DNA of 62,601 nucleotides from OLB11 sp041392835 (GCA_041392835.1 JAWKLF010000017.1:1-62601), one strand, 5' to 3'. Shown: positions 15,686 to 25,269, counted from the stretch's first letter. The notes: a model not told the origin generated them from the letters alone. Made by a program: numbers and translations.

Positions 15686-18430
15686 GTGAAGATAGCCGAC
15701 TCTGGATCCAAATCGACAGGCAAGCAAGCAGCAGCCCCGCCGAAAGGGCCGCTCCTGCCCTGGCAACGCAAGGTCTATCGAGTCGTGCTTGCCGGATTGG
15801 CGATCATTGCAGCAAATTCGCTGTACCTTCTGGCATTCACCCGCTACTCGCCGTTCTTCATGCTGATGCTGCTGGTGCACCTGGCACTCGGCCTGTTGCT
15901 GACGGTTCCGCTTTTTCTGTTCATCGTCACGCATGCCAAGCGGATGTTCCGTACACGCAATCGGCGTGCCAAGGTTGCTGGCCTGACCATAGCGGGGCTG
16001 GCCTTGCTGGTTACGGTTTCCGGGCTATGGTTGACCTACGCCGGAACGACGGTCGACAACCGCTGGGTTTACCTGGCGCATGTCTTTGCCTTCCCGGCGG
16101 CCACGATCGCCTTCATCCTGCATCGGCGTGCGCACACGCACCGGATGGCATTCCGCAAGGTGTGGTACGCCTCAGGCGCTATCGCGGCACTGCTTGGCGT
16201 GATCACGCTCCTGCAATATTTCGAGAAGCCGCCGCAACGGGTGACCAACACGGATGGTGATACGCAGTTCTTCCCTTCGTCGGCCGAGACCTTCGATCAG
16301 GGCCTAATCGACCCGGTCAAGCTGTCGGCCAATGAGTACTGCAAGGAATGCCACCCGGTGACGTATGCCCGCTGGGAAAAGAGTGCGCACCGCTTCAGCT
16401 CCTTCAACAACCCGTTCTACCGCCGCTCGGTGGAACTGATGGCGGATCGCGTCGGCAGGGAGAAAACCAAATGGTGCGCCGGCTGCCACGATCCGGTCGT
16501 GTTGTTCTCGGGAAAGATGGGCGAAGCGACCCTGCAGACCTTTGGCTACGATGATTTCGAGGCGCAACAGGGCCTGACCTGCATGTCCTGCCATTCGATC
16601 GCCGAGGTCAAGGACACGTCGGGCAACGCCTCCTACGTGATCGAGGAATCCCAGCAATATCCCTTCGCATTCAGCGACAACGAGTGGCTACGGGAAGTCA
16701 ACAAGCTGCTGATCCGCATCGAGCCGTCCCTGCACCGCAAGACCTTCATGAAGGATTTCATGCGGGAGCCGGAGTTCTGCTCGACCTGCCACAAGGTGGC
16801 CTTGATCCCGGCGCTCAATGATTACAAGTGGATGCGTGGGCAGAATCATTTCGACACCTGGCAGAACTCCGGTGTTTCAGGGCAGGCCGTTGGTTCCTTC
16901 TATGATCCGCCGGCCCCCAAAGCCTGTCGTGACTGCCACCTGCCGGCGGTTGCCGCCGAGGAATTCGGCGCCAAGGACGGTAAGTTGCACGACCATGTGT
17001 TCCCGGCGGCCAACACCGCGTTGCGAGCCATCCACAATGACCCGGAAGGCGAGCAGTTCATCAAGGACTTCCTGAAAGGCTCATTGAGTGTTGACCTTTT
17101 TGCCGTGCGTCGCGGCGATCAGTTGATTCCAATCGGACCGACGATGCCGGCATTGCATCCAGGCGAAACCGTTGACATCGAAGTCGTGGTGCGGACGCGG
17201 ACGCTGGGTCATCCGTTGACCAACGGCACTGCGGATTCCAATGAGCTGTGGGTCTCCTTCTCCGCTTCCCACAATGGGCAGGCGCTGATGGAGAGCGGGA
17301 CGCTGGGGCCAGATGGTCGGCTGGATGCCGCGTCGGATCGGTTGAACCAGCTGATTCTCGACAAGAATTCCGAGCCGATGGATCGTCGCCAACCGGCGGA
17401 AATCCGGACGACGCTTTACAACAACTTCATCCCTCCGGGCGCCGCACGGACGGTCCACTACCGGTTCAGGGTTCCCGACGACGCCAGCGGCAGCGTCGAG
17501 CTCAAGGCGGGAGTCCACTACCGCAAGTTTTCCCGCGACTACGCGATCTTCGCGCTGGGCCACGACGCGCCAGAGCTTCCGGTGACCGACATCACGCGGG
17601 ATGCCGTTGTTCTTCCGCTCAGCACCGAGGGTACTGCGCCCCCGGCGCCCCCGGCGGCTGAAGTACAGCGTGGCAATTCCGATCCGCTCTGGCTGCGCTG
17701 GAACGACTATGGCATCGGCCTGTTCCGGCAGGGCGACCTGAAGGGCGCCGAAGCCGCGTGGCAACAGACTTCTGACCTCGCGCCCGACAAGGCGGATGGT
17801 CCTCTGAACAGGGCGCGCGCCCTGTTGGGCGAAGGCAACCTGGAAGCAACCGAGGAAGCCCTGAAAGAGGCCGAACGTCGTCGACCCGGCTGGTCGAAGA
17901 CCCTGTTCTTCCGCAGCATGCTGGAAAAGGAGCGCGGACAGCTGGAAGAGGCCGTCGGCAGCCTCGATCGCGTGGCGGATGCCTACCCCAACGACCGCAC
18001 GGTCTGGAACCAGCTGGCACGGCTGTACTTCCTGCGCGGCGACTGCGGACAGGCCCTGCAGGCCATTGACCGGGTATTCGCGGTCGACCCTGAAGACCTG
18101 AGCGCGCACTACAACGCGATGCTCTGCTACAAGGCCATGGGCCGGCTTGAAGAAGGCGCGGTTGAAGAACGCTGGTACAAGTATCACAAGGATGACGAGA
18201 CGTCGGCCGCGTTGATGGCCGAATACCGTCGTGCCCATCCCTTCGCGAATCGGGAGTCGTTGCCGATCCACGTCCACGATGACCCGGAACCGGTTCCGGC
18301 GACTCCGGCATCGTGGATCAAGGACATTGGCCCGAAGGGGTATGAGTATCAGGCCCTTCCCCAGCCTTCTGGACCGGAACTGAAGAACGATGCTCCCCCG
18401 CGCCTGCCCATCTCCAGTCGCGATCCATGA
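15686..18430 (+). CDS. membrane-anchored five-heme cytochrome c with TPR domain
   Basis: A 914-residue protein. Residues 30-180 hold about five membrane helices. Then come five CxxCH heme-binding motifs: CKECH (219-223), CAGCH (264-268), CMSCH (299-303), CSTCH (365-369) and CRDCH (414-418). A beta-rich region follows (480-650; LHPGETVDIEVVVRTRTLGHPL), then TPR-like helices (about 685-830; LFRQGDLKGAEAAWQQTSDL, LARLYFLRGDCGQALQAID). It should take electrons across or along the inner membrane and dock a partner through the TPRs. The start is a GTG at 15686. The next gene, an ASPIC/UnbV lipoprotein, follows on the same strand after 55 bases and is its likely partner. I know no named family with this exact order of domains. 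Confidence 0.8.
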   Translation: MKIADSGSKSTGKQAAAPPKGPLLPWQRKVYRVVLAGLAIIAANSLYLLAFTRYSPFFMLMLLVHLALGLLLTVPLFLFIVTHAKRMFRTRNRRAKVAGLTIAGLALLVTVSGLWLTYAGTTVDNRWVYLAHVFAFPAATIAFILHRRAHTHRMAFRKVWYASGAIAALLGVITLLQYFEKPPQRVTNTDGDTQFFPSSAETFDQGLIDPVKLSANEYCKECHPVTYARWEKSAHRFSSFNNPFYRRSVELMADRVGREKTKWCAGCHDPVVLFSGKMGEATLQTFGYDDFEAQQGLTCMSCHSIAEVKDTSGNASYVIEESQQYPFAFSDNEWLREVNKLLIRIEPSLHRKTFMKDFMREPEFCSTCHKVALIPALNDYKWMRGQNHFDTWQNSGVSGQAVGSFYDPPAPKACRDCHLPAVAAEEFGAKDGKLHDHVFPAANTALRAIHNDPEGEQFIKDFLKGSLSVDLFAVRRGDQLIPIGPTMPALHPGETVDIEVVVRTRTLGHPLTNGTADSNELWVSFSASHNGQALMESGTLGPDGRLDAASDRLNQLILDKNSEPMDRRQPAEIRTTLYNNFIPPGAARTVHYRFRVPDDASGSVELKAGVHYRKFSRDYAIFALGHDAPELPVTDITRDAVVLPLSTEGTAPPAPPAAEVQRGNSDPLWLRWNDYGIGLFRQGDLKGAEAAWQQTSDLAPDKADGPLNRARALLGEGNLEATEEALKEAERRRPGWSKTLFFRSMLEKERGQLEEAVGSLDRVADAYPNDRTVWNQLARLYFLRGDCGQALQAIDRVFAVDPEDLSAHYNAMLCYKAMGRLEEGAVEERWYKYHKDDETSAALMAEYRRAHPFANRESLPIHVHDDPEPVPATPASWIKDIGPKGYEYQALPQPSGPELKNDAPPRLPISSRDP

Positions 18431-18485
18431 TGCGTCGTTCCATGCCATACCCGAATCTCCTGCCTTCAACGTAAAAGCCACGCCC

Positions 18486-20237
18486 ATGAAATTCACCTCA
18501 CTTTCGTTCATGGCCTTGGCCCTGTCTTTGGTCGGCTGCTCCGAGCCCGCACCGCCGCCGGCCGCTCCCTACAAGGCGGTGGTTGAAGCAGCACCGCCGC
18601 AGGTGACGTTTCGCGAGGTCGCCGCAGCCGCTGGCATCGATTTTCGGCACATCAACGGCGCTGTAGGAAACAAGTGGATGCCGGAAACCATGGGCGGTGG
18701 TGTCGCGGTTTTCGACTACAACAACGATGGGCGAAACGACCTGCTGTTCGTTTCCGGAACCGAATGGGACGAGGCCACGCGCGGAGATGTGTCCTCCCTG
18801 GTCCTGTACGAGAACCTGGGGAATTCCGAAGGCGGCGTCCCCCAGTTCAGGGACGTCACCGAGCAGGCGGCGCTTTTCCGGCAGATCTATGCCATGGGCG
18901 CCACGGTTGGCGATTTTGACAATGACGGATGGCGCGACATCTATGTCAGCGGACTGTCCGAATACGGCGGCAATCGGCTGCTTCGCAATGTCTCGGGGAA
19001 GTTCGTCGACGTTTCGGGCGAGGCAGGCGTCGATGTTCCCGGCTGGGGTACCTCTTCAGCGTTCTTCGACTATGACGCGGACGGTCGATTGGATCTTCTC
19101 GTCTGTCGCTACGTCGAGTGGACTCCCAAGGACGACCTGTTCTGCAGCCTGGACGGAGAGAACAAGAGCTATTGCACGCCCGAGCGCTATTCCGCCACCA
19201 GCTCGGTCCTGTTCCACAACCTGGGGGAAGGCCGGTTTGCCGACGTGAGCCACCAGGCAGGTATCGACAATGGCCGCGCCAAGGCGCTGGGTGTGGCACC
19301 CTGGGACTTCGATGGCGATGGTCGAATCGATTTCGCCGTCGCCAACGACACCACGCCCAACAACCTCTTCCGCAACAATGGCGATGGCACCTTTACCGAT
19401 GTCGCGCTGGAAGCCGGAATTGCCGTGAATGAATCCGGGAAGTCACGCGGCGCCATGGGCATGGATTGGGCAGATGCCTTGAACGGGGGTTCAACGCTGG
19501 CCATCGGCAACTTCTCCAACGAACTCAAGAGCTTTTACTGGACCGACAAGGGAGAGGTATTTCTCGACCAGTCGGCATCATCCGGGATCGGACGGAACTC
19601 GCTGCTTGCTTTGACGTTCGGTGTGTTTTTCTTCGATTACGACCTGGATGGCCGAGCGGATCTGCTGTTCGCCAATGGCCATGTCGAGAACAGCATCCAG
19701 AGCGTGCAGAGCGCCGTCACGTTCAAGCAGGCGCCAACACTCTACTGGAACAACGGAAACGGGAAGATGTCGGATGCCACGCGAAGCGTAGGCCCCGACT
19801 TCCCGCAGCCAATGGTCGCGCGCGGGTCCGCCTTCGGTGATCTGGATGGCGATGGCGACCTCGACGTGGTGATGGTGGAAAGCGGTGGCCCGGCCAGGGT
19901 GTTCCTCAACGAGCTGGACCACCCCGCCGCCCAGTCACTCCGCCTCGACTTTGTAGGTGACGGATTGCAGGTCAGCCGGGACGCCATCGGAACCCGGGTT
20001 CACGTGCAGGTCGGGGACAAGAGCTGGACCGATCAGGTCCGCAACGCACGTTCCTATGCCTCCGCTTCCGAGCCGACCATGACGGTAGGACTCGGCCAGA
20101 ACCCGAACGCGACGCGCATCGAGGTCACCTGGCCCGATGGCACGCAGGAGCAGGTGCTGCAGACTCCGGCGGGACACTACCGGTGGAGATACGGACAAGG
20201 GCTGGAAGCTGCAATGGACAGCAAGACCACCCCTTGA
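18486..20237 (+). CDS. ASPIC/UnbV (CRTAC1-like) lipoprotein with FG-GAP repeats
   Basis: A 583-residue predicted lipoprotein; the signal ends LSLVGC with the lipidated Cys at 18. At least six FG-GAP/VCBS-type Ca-binding loops are visible, for example FDYNNDGRNDLLF, FDNDGWRDIYVSG, YDADGRLDLLVC, FDGDGRIDFAVAND, YDLDGRADLLFANG and LDGDGDLDVVMVES, suggesting a seven-bladed propeller. A C-terminal ASPIC/UnbV domain follows (RDAIGTRVHVQVGD, SYASASEPTMTVGLGQ, IEVTWPDGTQEQVL). Such proteins are surface or periplasmic; their function is poorly known. The ATG at 18486 is chosen because it gives the signal peptide; the longer frame overlaps the cytochrome gene. It sits downstream of the five-heme cytochrome on the same strand, and the pair is probably one operon. 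Confidence 0.85.
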   Translation: MKFTSLSFMALALSLVGCSEPAPPPAAPYKAVVEAAPPQVTFREVAAAAGIDFRHINGAVGNKWMPETMGGGVAVFDYNNDGRNDLLFVSGTEWDEATRGDVSSLVLYENLGNSEGGVPQFRDVTEQAALFRQIYAMGATVGDFDNDGWRDIYVSGLSEYGGNRLLRNVSGKFVDVSGEAGVDVPGWGTSSAFFDYDADGRLDLLVCRYVEWTPKDDLFCSLDGENKSYCTPERYSATSSVLFHNLGEGRFADVSHQAGIDNGRAKALGVAPWDFDGDGRIDFAVANDTTPNNLFRNNGDGTFTDVALEAGIAVNESGKSRGAMGMDWADALNGGSTLAIGNFSNELKSFYWTDKGEVFLDQSASSGIGRNSLLALTFGVFFFDYDLDGRADLLFANGHVENSIQSVQSAVTFKQAPTLYWNNGNGKMSDATRSVGPDFPQPMVARGSAFGDLDGDGDLDVVMVESGGPARVFLNELDHPAAQSLRLDFVGDGLQVSRDAIGTRVHVQVGDKSWTDQVRNARSYASASEPTMTVGLGQNPNATRIEVTWPDGTQEQVLQTPAGHYRWRYGQGLEAAMDSKTTP

Positions 20238-20276
20238 AACAGCCTTGAAGCGATCAGCCCACGAGCCGTCTGGCGT

Positions 20277-23200
20277 TTAGCGAAGCGGCGGCCCGTCGTG
20301 GTCGCGCACCGCACTGAAGAACGCCGATGGCCCGACCTCACGCGTCGTCCACGACGTATGCGCCTGCTCGGCATGGGTCGGCAGTCGTTCGCCGTCGGGA
20401 TACGGGTAGGCACCCATGGCATGGAACGGATACGGCTCGATGGAGGTGCCGGTGACCGTGTTCTTGTCGAAGTCCTTGTCCCAGCCGTCCGAGATCACGA
20501 TCCAGTCACGTGTCCAGGCTTCCTCAAGAGGTGGCAGCTGATTGGCGTCGAACTCCAGATGGATGACATCGCCGCCAACAAATACGGCCAAGCGATCGTC
20601 GGTGTCGCGCAACAACTCGACGACGTCGCCATAGCGCGTCGCCTTTCCAGGTATGTCCATCCAGTGTGGGCGGGCGTCAACGTCGTCATGGTCGAACAGC
20701 TCCGGCCCGTTGGGGTTCGCCCGATAGCCGCGGGAAAATCCGCGCCAGGCAAGGTCGGCACGTTCGGGTGACAGCTCAGTGGTACGCATCGGCACGGCCT
20801 GCTCGCCGACCGTGAAATAGACCTGATCCCACCAGATTTCCAGATTGGTACGAATCCGCACTCTTGGGTCATCCCCCGACACCAGACCGGTCAGGTCCAG
20901 CGGCATGATCTTGGTCTTGCCGGCGGGAAAGCCCATGGTCGGGACCGCCACGCGCCATCCTCCCTTGCCATCGGGCACTTCAAGCACCGGCGCCTGCATA
21001 CTCAGGTCTTCACGTTGCGAAATTGAAACGTTGATCGAGGTGTCGGTGTAGAAAATCCAGCCCGTGAAGAACAGCACCAGCGGCTGGTCTTCCGCAATCT
21101 GGCCAAGATCCAGAATCAATTCATGAGGGCTGCGCACACCCTGGTAGGCGGTTGGCTTTCCCGGTTCCACGTAAGTTCCATCTGCTGCCGCCAGCTTGTC
21201 CGTGACATCGATGCCATCCGCATATGCCGCGCGAAGCGGACGCGCCTCGGCAACCCCGAACAGCTTCTTCTCGGGAATGCCCGGAAACGTGCGCTCGTTC
21301 GGGATCACGGCGGTGCCCGCCGGATGATCAACTGCAGCGAGGCGAACCATGTCCAGGTACACGGCCTCCCAAAGCTCTTCGGTGTAGTCCAGCCGCAACC
21401 GCCCTTCAGCGTTCGGAGCGAGTTGTCCCGGGCTCAGCAGCAACCACTCTCGGGGATCCGCGCCTGCAAGGTTGACCCCGTCATAGAGCAGGCCAATCGG
21501 CGCGCGGCCAAGGGCGTCGGATACAAACGACCACTCTCCCGTCTCGCCGTTGAACGCATAGACGAAGGGGCACGATCCCTTCAGGCGCTGGACTTCGGTG
21601 ACCGTGGTATTCACATCCGGGGCCAGCACGTTCTGAGGCACACCGTTGGTCCACAGGGTGCGCAGGACGTCCGCTTTCCGGTGCCGCCCCAGCCCGAAAT
21701 GGGTAGGCTGCAGGGAAACCGTCTGCATCCGGTAGAGGTTTCCGGCCTTGATCTCCACCTGCGAGCCCACGCCGCGGCGATTCACCTTCTGGCTGCCCGA
21801 ATCGAGACCCTCCAGCTGCACCGTCAGCCAGCCGTTCTTGTTGCCTCCCTCGTTGCTGTAGGCATTCAGACCGTCGCCGTTCTGCACCAGCAAATCGAGA
21901 TCGCCATCCTGATCGATGTCGGTGACCAGCAGGTCATCCGCATCACTTGCGGCGCCAGGGGAGATATCCCAGGAAGTAAAGACGTGCAGGCCAGCGTTGC
22001 GGAAGAAACGCAGCCCCTTGTCGCCGGCCAGGACCAGATCCGGGAATCCATCGTTGTCCAGGTCCGCCACCTCGATGCGGCTCGGCACAAAACCTGTGGG
22101 CAACGCCGACAAGTCGCCGGCCTTGCGTTCGACGAAGCTGCCGTCCGTCTGGTTGATCCAGAGGGCGAGCTTGCCGCCGGCCGCGACGACCAGATCGGGC
22201 CAGCCATCTGCATCGAGGTCTGCCGCTGCCACGGCCTGGACCTTCGAGGGCGGCAGTGCCAGGGACAAGAAACGACCTTGCCGAAGATTGGAATACAAGT
22301 GCAGCCGGCCATCAGCCGTGACCGAAAGGAGGTCGAGGTCGCCGTCGCGATCGAAATCATCCACCACGACCTGCGTGCTTTTCGCCAGTGGAGCGCCAAA
22401 ACCGTTGCTGACATCCGTCCACGATCCATCAAGATTGTTGCGCATCAGGACGTCCGGCGAGCTGCCCCCGTAAAGATAGGTGTCGAGGTCGCCATCGCTG
22501 TCGAAATCGATGAACGCCAGCTGCGTGTGACCGTCGGGAATCTTGTAAGTGTCCAGCGCGCCGGTATTCATCCAGTCCGCACGCAGGCGTGATTGCTCAG
22601 GTGACAGCGTTGCGTCGCCAATTTTGGCCTTGCGGAACGAAATCGTGATCGGGGCATCCGCGCGCGGCCTCAGCGAAGCCTCGAAGGACGACGAAAACGA
22701 GGTCAACGGCATGCCCACGACCTCGGTGTACAGCTCCGACAGCGATGCCAGGTAACGCGGGCTTACACGCAGGAGGTTTTCCGCTACGCGCAGCTTCAAG
22801 GCAGCGCCTGCGGCGTTATTGTCGGCCAGCAGCTGCCTGGAGGCGGCGAGATACTCGGCTGGCTTCTGCTCCGAATTCGCCAGAATTCCTTCGATCCGGG
22901 AAATGCTGCTTGCCGCTTCGGTCAGGCGTCCTGCCCCGATCTCATCCGCTGCGCGCCGAAGCCATGCGACCAGATTGGAGGGTGAAGCCTTCAGGATTTC
23001 CCCGACATAGCGATCGCGCTGTGCGCCTGTATCCCCGGATTCCACAGACGACTCGATGAGCTTGATCCAGCGCCAGCGGGCTTCGAGATTGCGGGGTTCG
23101 AGGTCCGCCGCAGCTGTCAGAGCGGCGCCGGCCGCAGCCGTGTCGGACCGGGCGACCGCGACCGCTGCCTTGACCATCAACACATCGCCGCGCTGTTTCG

Positions 23201-23486
23201 TGATCGCCAGCGCGCGGGTCACAAAGGATTCTGCGATATCCAGCTTGCCATCCCGCAGAGCTGCAACCGCTGCGTTTGCAGTCGGTAGTGGTTCGTCGGG
23301 CAGCAGCGCTGCCAGCGACTCGAAGTGCTGAAGAGCCTGCTCATTGCGACCTTCCTCAAGGTCGGCCAGCCCGACGTTCTTCAGTTCCAACAAATGGGCA
23401 GCCTGTCCGCTGTGATCGGTATCGGCCGATTGCGCACTGTTCGCGGCAGAGACGAGCGCCAGCAGCAAAAACACACAGACCCGCAT
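20277..23486 (-). CDS. large secreted TPR/VCBS/ASPIC-UnbV protein
   Basis: A 1069-residue secreted protein. The start ATG 23486 (MRVCVFLLLALVSAANSAQS) gives a signal peptide; AAGGA lies about ten bases before it. TPR-like helices fill residues 30-280 (AAHLLELKNVGLADLEEGRN). Then come FG-GAP/VCBS loops (FDSDGDLDTYLYGG, FDRDGDLDLLSVTADG, LDADGWPDLVVAAGG, LDNDGFPDLVLAGDKG, IDQDGDLDLLVQNGDG) and an ASPIC/UnbV-like segment (NRRGVGSQVEIKAGNLYRMQ). A C-terminal part of about 400 residues follows (SFVSDALGRAPIGLLYDGVN and on) for which I recognise no family. It converges with the ASPIC lipoprotein gene, leaving only 39 bases between the stops. Its acidic loops should bind calcium. Confidence 0.8.
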   Translation of the reverse strand: MRVCVFLLLALVSAANSAQSADTDHSGQAAHLLELKNVGLADLEEGRNEQALQHFESLAALLPDEPLPTANAAVAALRDGKLDIAESFVTRALAITKQRGDVLMVKAAVAVARSDTAAAGAALTAAADLEPRNLEARWRWIKLIESSVESGDTGAQRDRYVGEILKASPSNLVAWLRRAADEIGAGRLTEAASSISRIEGILANSEQKPAEYLAASRQLLADNNAAGAALKLRVAENLLRVSPRYLASLSELYTEVVGMPLTSFSSSFEASLRPRADAPITISFRKAKIGDATLSPEQSRLRADWMNTGALDTYKIPDGHTQLAFIDFDSDGDLDTYLYGGSSPDVLMRNNLDGSWTDVSNGFGAPLAKSTQVVVDDFDRDGDLDLLSVTADGRLHLYSNLRQGRFLSLALPPSKVQAVAAADLDADGWPDLVVAAGGKLALWINQTDGSFVERKAGDLSALPTGFVPSRIEVADLDNDGFPDLVLAGDKGLRFFRNAGLHVFTSWDISPGAASDADDLLVTDIDQDGDLDLLVQNGDGLNAYSNEGGNKNGWLTVQLEGLDSGSQKVNRRGVGSQVEIKAGNLYRMQTVSLQPTHFGLGRHRKADVLRTLWTNGVPQNVLAPDVNTTVTEVQRLKGSCPFVYAFNGETGEWSFVSDALGRAPIGLLYDGVNLAGADPREWLLLSPGQLAPNAEGRLRLDYTEELWEAVYLDMVRLAAVDHPAGTAVIPNERTFPGIPEKKLFGVAEARPLRAAYADGIDVTDKLAAADGTYVEPGKPTAYQGVRSPHELILDLGQIAEDQPLVLFFTGWIFYTDTSINVSISQREDLSMQAPVLEVPDGKGGWRVAVPTMGFPAGKTKIMPLDLTGLVSGDDPRVRIRTNLEIWWDQVYFTVGEQAVPMRTTELSPERADLAWRGFSRGYRANPNGPELFDHDDVDARPHWMDIPGKATRYGDVVELLRDTDDRLAVFVGGDVIHLEFDANQLPPLEEAWTRDWIVISDGWDKDFDKNTVTGTSIEPYPFHAMGAYPYPDGERLPTHAEQAHTSWTTREVGPSAFFSAVRDHDGPPLR

Positions 23487-23750
23487 CCGGATGATCCTTG
23501 AAGTTGTTGAAGTCACTTGGGGCGCTCCAGGTCCATGGAGTGTCCTGCCGCGCTCGACGTGTGAACGGCAGATACTACGCGACTGGCAGCGTGACAATGT
23601 GCGCGGTCGTTCGAGATGGGTTGCTTCGACCAGCCAGGCCTTTAAGATGTTTCGACTTGGCCGCTCCACAGGCATGACCAAGGCAGGGTCGGCGTGGACA
23701 TTGACTCGTGACCGCGCCAGCCTCCAACCAGCAAGGGACATTCAATCGAT

Positions 23751-24134
23751 ATGCGCTCAATCCTGTTCATCCTGATCGCCATTGCGCTGATGGCTACCAC
23801 GGCCTTGGCCGGGAATGACGCAGTGCCGCCCATCAGCAACAGCATCAAATGGGCCACCGCCAGCGAAGTCGACAATTTCGGCTTCGACGTCTACCGCAGC
23901 GACAATGAAGACGGCCCCTTTGAACGAATCAACGAATCGGTAATCGCCGGTGCAGGCACATCAGACACCCCCAATCGCTATGAGTACGTCGATACGGCCA
24001 TCGCACCGGAAACAGTCTACTGGTACTACGTCGAGAGCATTTCCGTGTCAGGTAAGCGCAAGCAATTCACCCCGACCCTGAAATCGAAGCCGCGGAGTCT
24101 TCCCGCGGATGAGGCAACGCCGAGCACCGATTAG
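23751..24134 (+). CDS. small secreted fibronectin-type-III-like protein
   Basis: A 127-residue protein with a clear signal peptide (MRSILFILIAIALMATTALA) and one Ig/Fn3-like domain: IKWATASEVDNFGFDVYRSD, GPFERINESV, then RYEYVDTAIAPETVYWYYVE. The WATASExxNxGFxVYRS pattern is common in secreted bacterial proteins, where the domain acts as a spacer or binding module. Here it stands alone. It is divergent from the large VCBS protein and converges with the membrane protein gene at 24151. A 264-base gap before it should hold both divergent promoters. Confidence 0.75.
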   Translation: MRSILFILIAIALMATTALAGNDAVPPISNSIKWATASEVDNFGFDVYRSDNEDGPFERINESVIAGAGTSDTPNRYEYVDTAIAPETVYWYYVESISVSGKRKQFTPTLKSKPRSLPADEATPSTD

Positions 24135-24150
24135 GCGCTGTCTACCAGAG

Positions 24151-25014
24151 TCAGAAATCGACCCGCATCGGTCCGCGAAGGAGAAATCCAAAGAGCAGGG
24201 AGAGGCCGAGCAGGATCCAGGATGCCTGGGACAGACCCAGGAAGTCGCCGTCGCGGTAAGGGTAGTCCACGCTCAACGACGCAATGGCCGCATCGGCTGG
24301 CAGGGGTGATTCACCCGGGAAGCCCAACTCCCGCCAGTCATTGGCTCGGTAGATATCGGGCGCCAGCGGTGATAGTGCCTGGCCGGCGACGATCGAGCGA
24401 CTCGCGGTAGCTGCGCCGATGGCTACCTGCACCGGGTGCACGCCAACATCCGTCGCCCGCAGCCGCCACAGAACCTTCCGCTCCGACAACAAACGCAAAG
24501 CCGGGGTTTCCACCGTCAGGCCAGCGCCGACTTCGAGTTGCGGGGCAATCTTTCCCAGCGAAATGTTGCCTTTGTTCGAGTCTGCCAAGGTCGCGGTCAG
24601 GATGGTCGACTCACCCGGCTCCAGACCCCGCCAGCCGAAGCGTGCTTCGACCTGGAACAGGAGCAGCAACATCGGCAGGCTCATCACCAGCAGCGGCGGT
24701 AGTGAAAGAACCAGATACCGCAGCGAATGCCATATCGCCTTTCCCTGCGCGCGCAGCTGCACCGCTGGGTCGTCCTTGTACAGCCAAAGCTCCAGAAGAT
24801 AGGCCTTGACCCGGTCCTTGGCCTGGCGGATGCCGGACTGGGACGAAAAATACTTGAAGACCAGCAGGGCGAAGGCTGCCAGCAATGCTGCCATCCAGGT
24901 CAACTGCAGCCAGACGGGAAAGCTCTGCAACGGCCACAGCAGGATGTCGACGAGAGTAGTCGAGACCCGGTTGATGAGCGCCCACGGCGAAAAGCTGGCT
25001 ACCGAATCTGACAT
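24151..25014 (-). CDS. predicted inner-membrane protein, possibly YidC/EMC3-like
   Basis: A 287-residue protein and the last gene of an eight-gene minus-strand operon. A membrane helix at about 35-55 (WLQLTWMAALLAAFALLVF) is followed by a charged cytoplasmic helical stretch (QSGIRQAKDRVKAYLLELWL). A second hydrophobic block follows (LVLSLPPLLVMSLPMLLLLF), then a periplasmic beta-rich domain of about 130 residues (GWRGLEPGESTILTATLADS), then a final helix (SWILLGLSLLFGFLLRGPM). Helix, charged hairpin, paired helices is reminiscent of the YidC/Oxa1/EMC3 insertases and DUF106, but I cannot confirm homology. The ATG at 25014 is chosen over the TTG at 25017. It follows the small RHH-like gene after 60 bases. 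Confidence 0.6.
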   Translation of the reverse strand: MSDSVASFSPWALINRVSTTLVDILLWPLQSFPVWLQLTWMAALLAAFALLVFKYFSSQSGIRQAKDRVKAYLLELWLYKDDPAVQLRAQGKAIWHSLRYLVLSLPPLLVMSLPMLLLLFQVEARFGWRGLEPGESTILTATLADSNKGNISLGKIAPQLEVGAGLTVETPALRLLSERKVLWRLRATDVGVHPVQVAIGAATASRSIVAGQALSPLAPDIYRANDWRELGFPGESPLPADAAIASLSVDYPYRDGDFLGLSQASWILLGLSLLFGFLLRGPMRVDF

Positions 25015-25074
25015 CAAGCTCGATTCCAGACCTGGTTTGCGTCGGGGTAGATGCTGATGGTCATCCCCATTGGG

Positions 25075-25269
25075 CTAGTTGATATAGCCCAGTCCGCGAA
25101 GCTTCTTGAGGATCTCTTCATCGCTTTCCGCTTCCTCGAACTCGGCAATCTGACGCTCAAGGGCATGCACGACGAATTCGTCCGGTGACGAATAGCCCGC
25201 CACTTCCGAGAGCATGGCGATCTTCTGCCACAGGTCCTTGTCGATGGATACCTTCTTGCGTCCAAACAT
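25075..25269 (-). CDS. small ribbon-helix-helix-like protein
   Basis: A 64-residue product (MFGRKKVSIDKDLWQKIAML, then EVAGYSSPDEFVVHALERQI, ending in an acidic tail). The short beta strand KKVSID followed by two helices, with SSPDEFV at the turn, is the pattern of MetJ/Arc/CopG-type ribbon-helix-helix DNA-binding proteins, including small antitoxins. Start ATG 25269 has GGAG eight bases upstream. It sits inside the operon between the phosphodiesterase gene (43-base gap) and the membrane protein gene. No toxin is beside it, so a regulator or a structural part of the complex is more likely than a toxin-antitoxin unit. Confidence 0.65.
   Translation of the reverse strand: MFGRKKVSIDKDLWQKIAMLSEVAGYSSPDEFVVHALERQIAEFEEAESDEEILKKLRGLGYIN

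Noticed and set aside
17081..18511. 476-codon open frame on the minus strand
   Set aside because: It is opposite the multiheme cytochrome TPR region and encodes an Arg/Gly/Val-rich sequence without motifs.
21123..22592. 489-codon open frame on the plus strand
   Set aside because: It mirrors the VCBS protein, whose FG-GAP repeats and ASPIC segment are unmistakable on the minus strand.
25075..25269. Toxin-antitoxin module built on the small RHH protein
   Set aside because: No toxin-like gene is adjacent, and the gene lies inside a long envelope operon.
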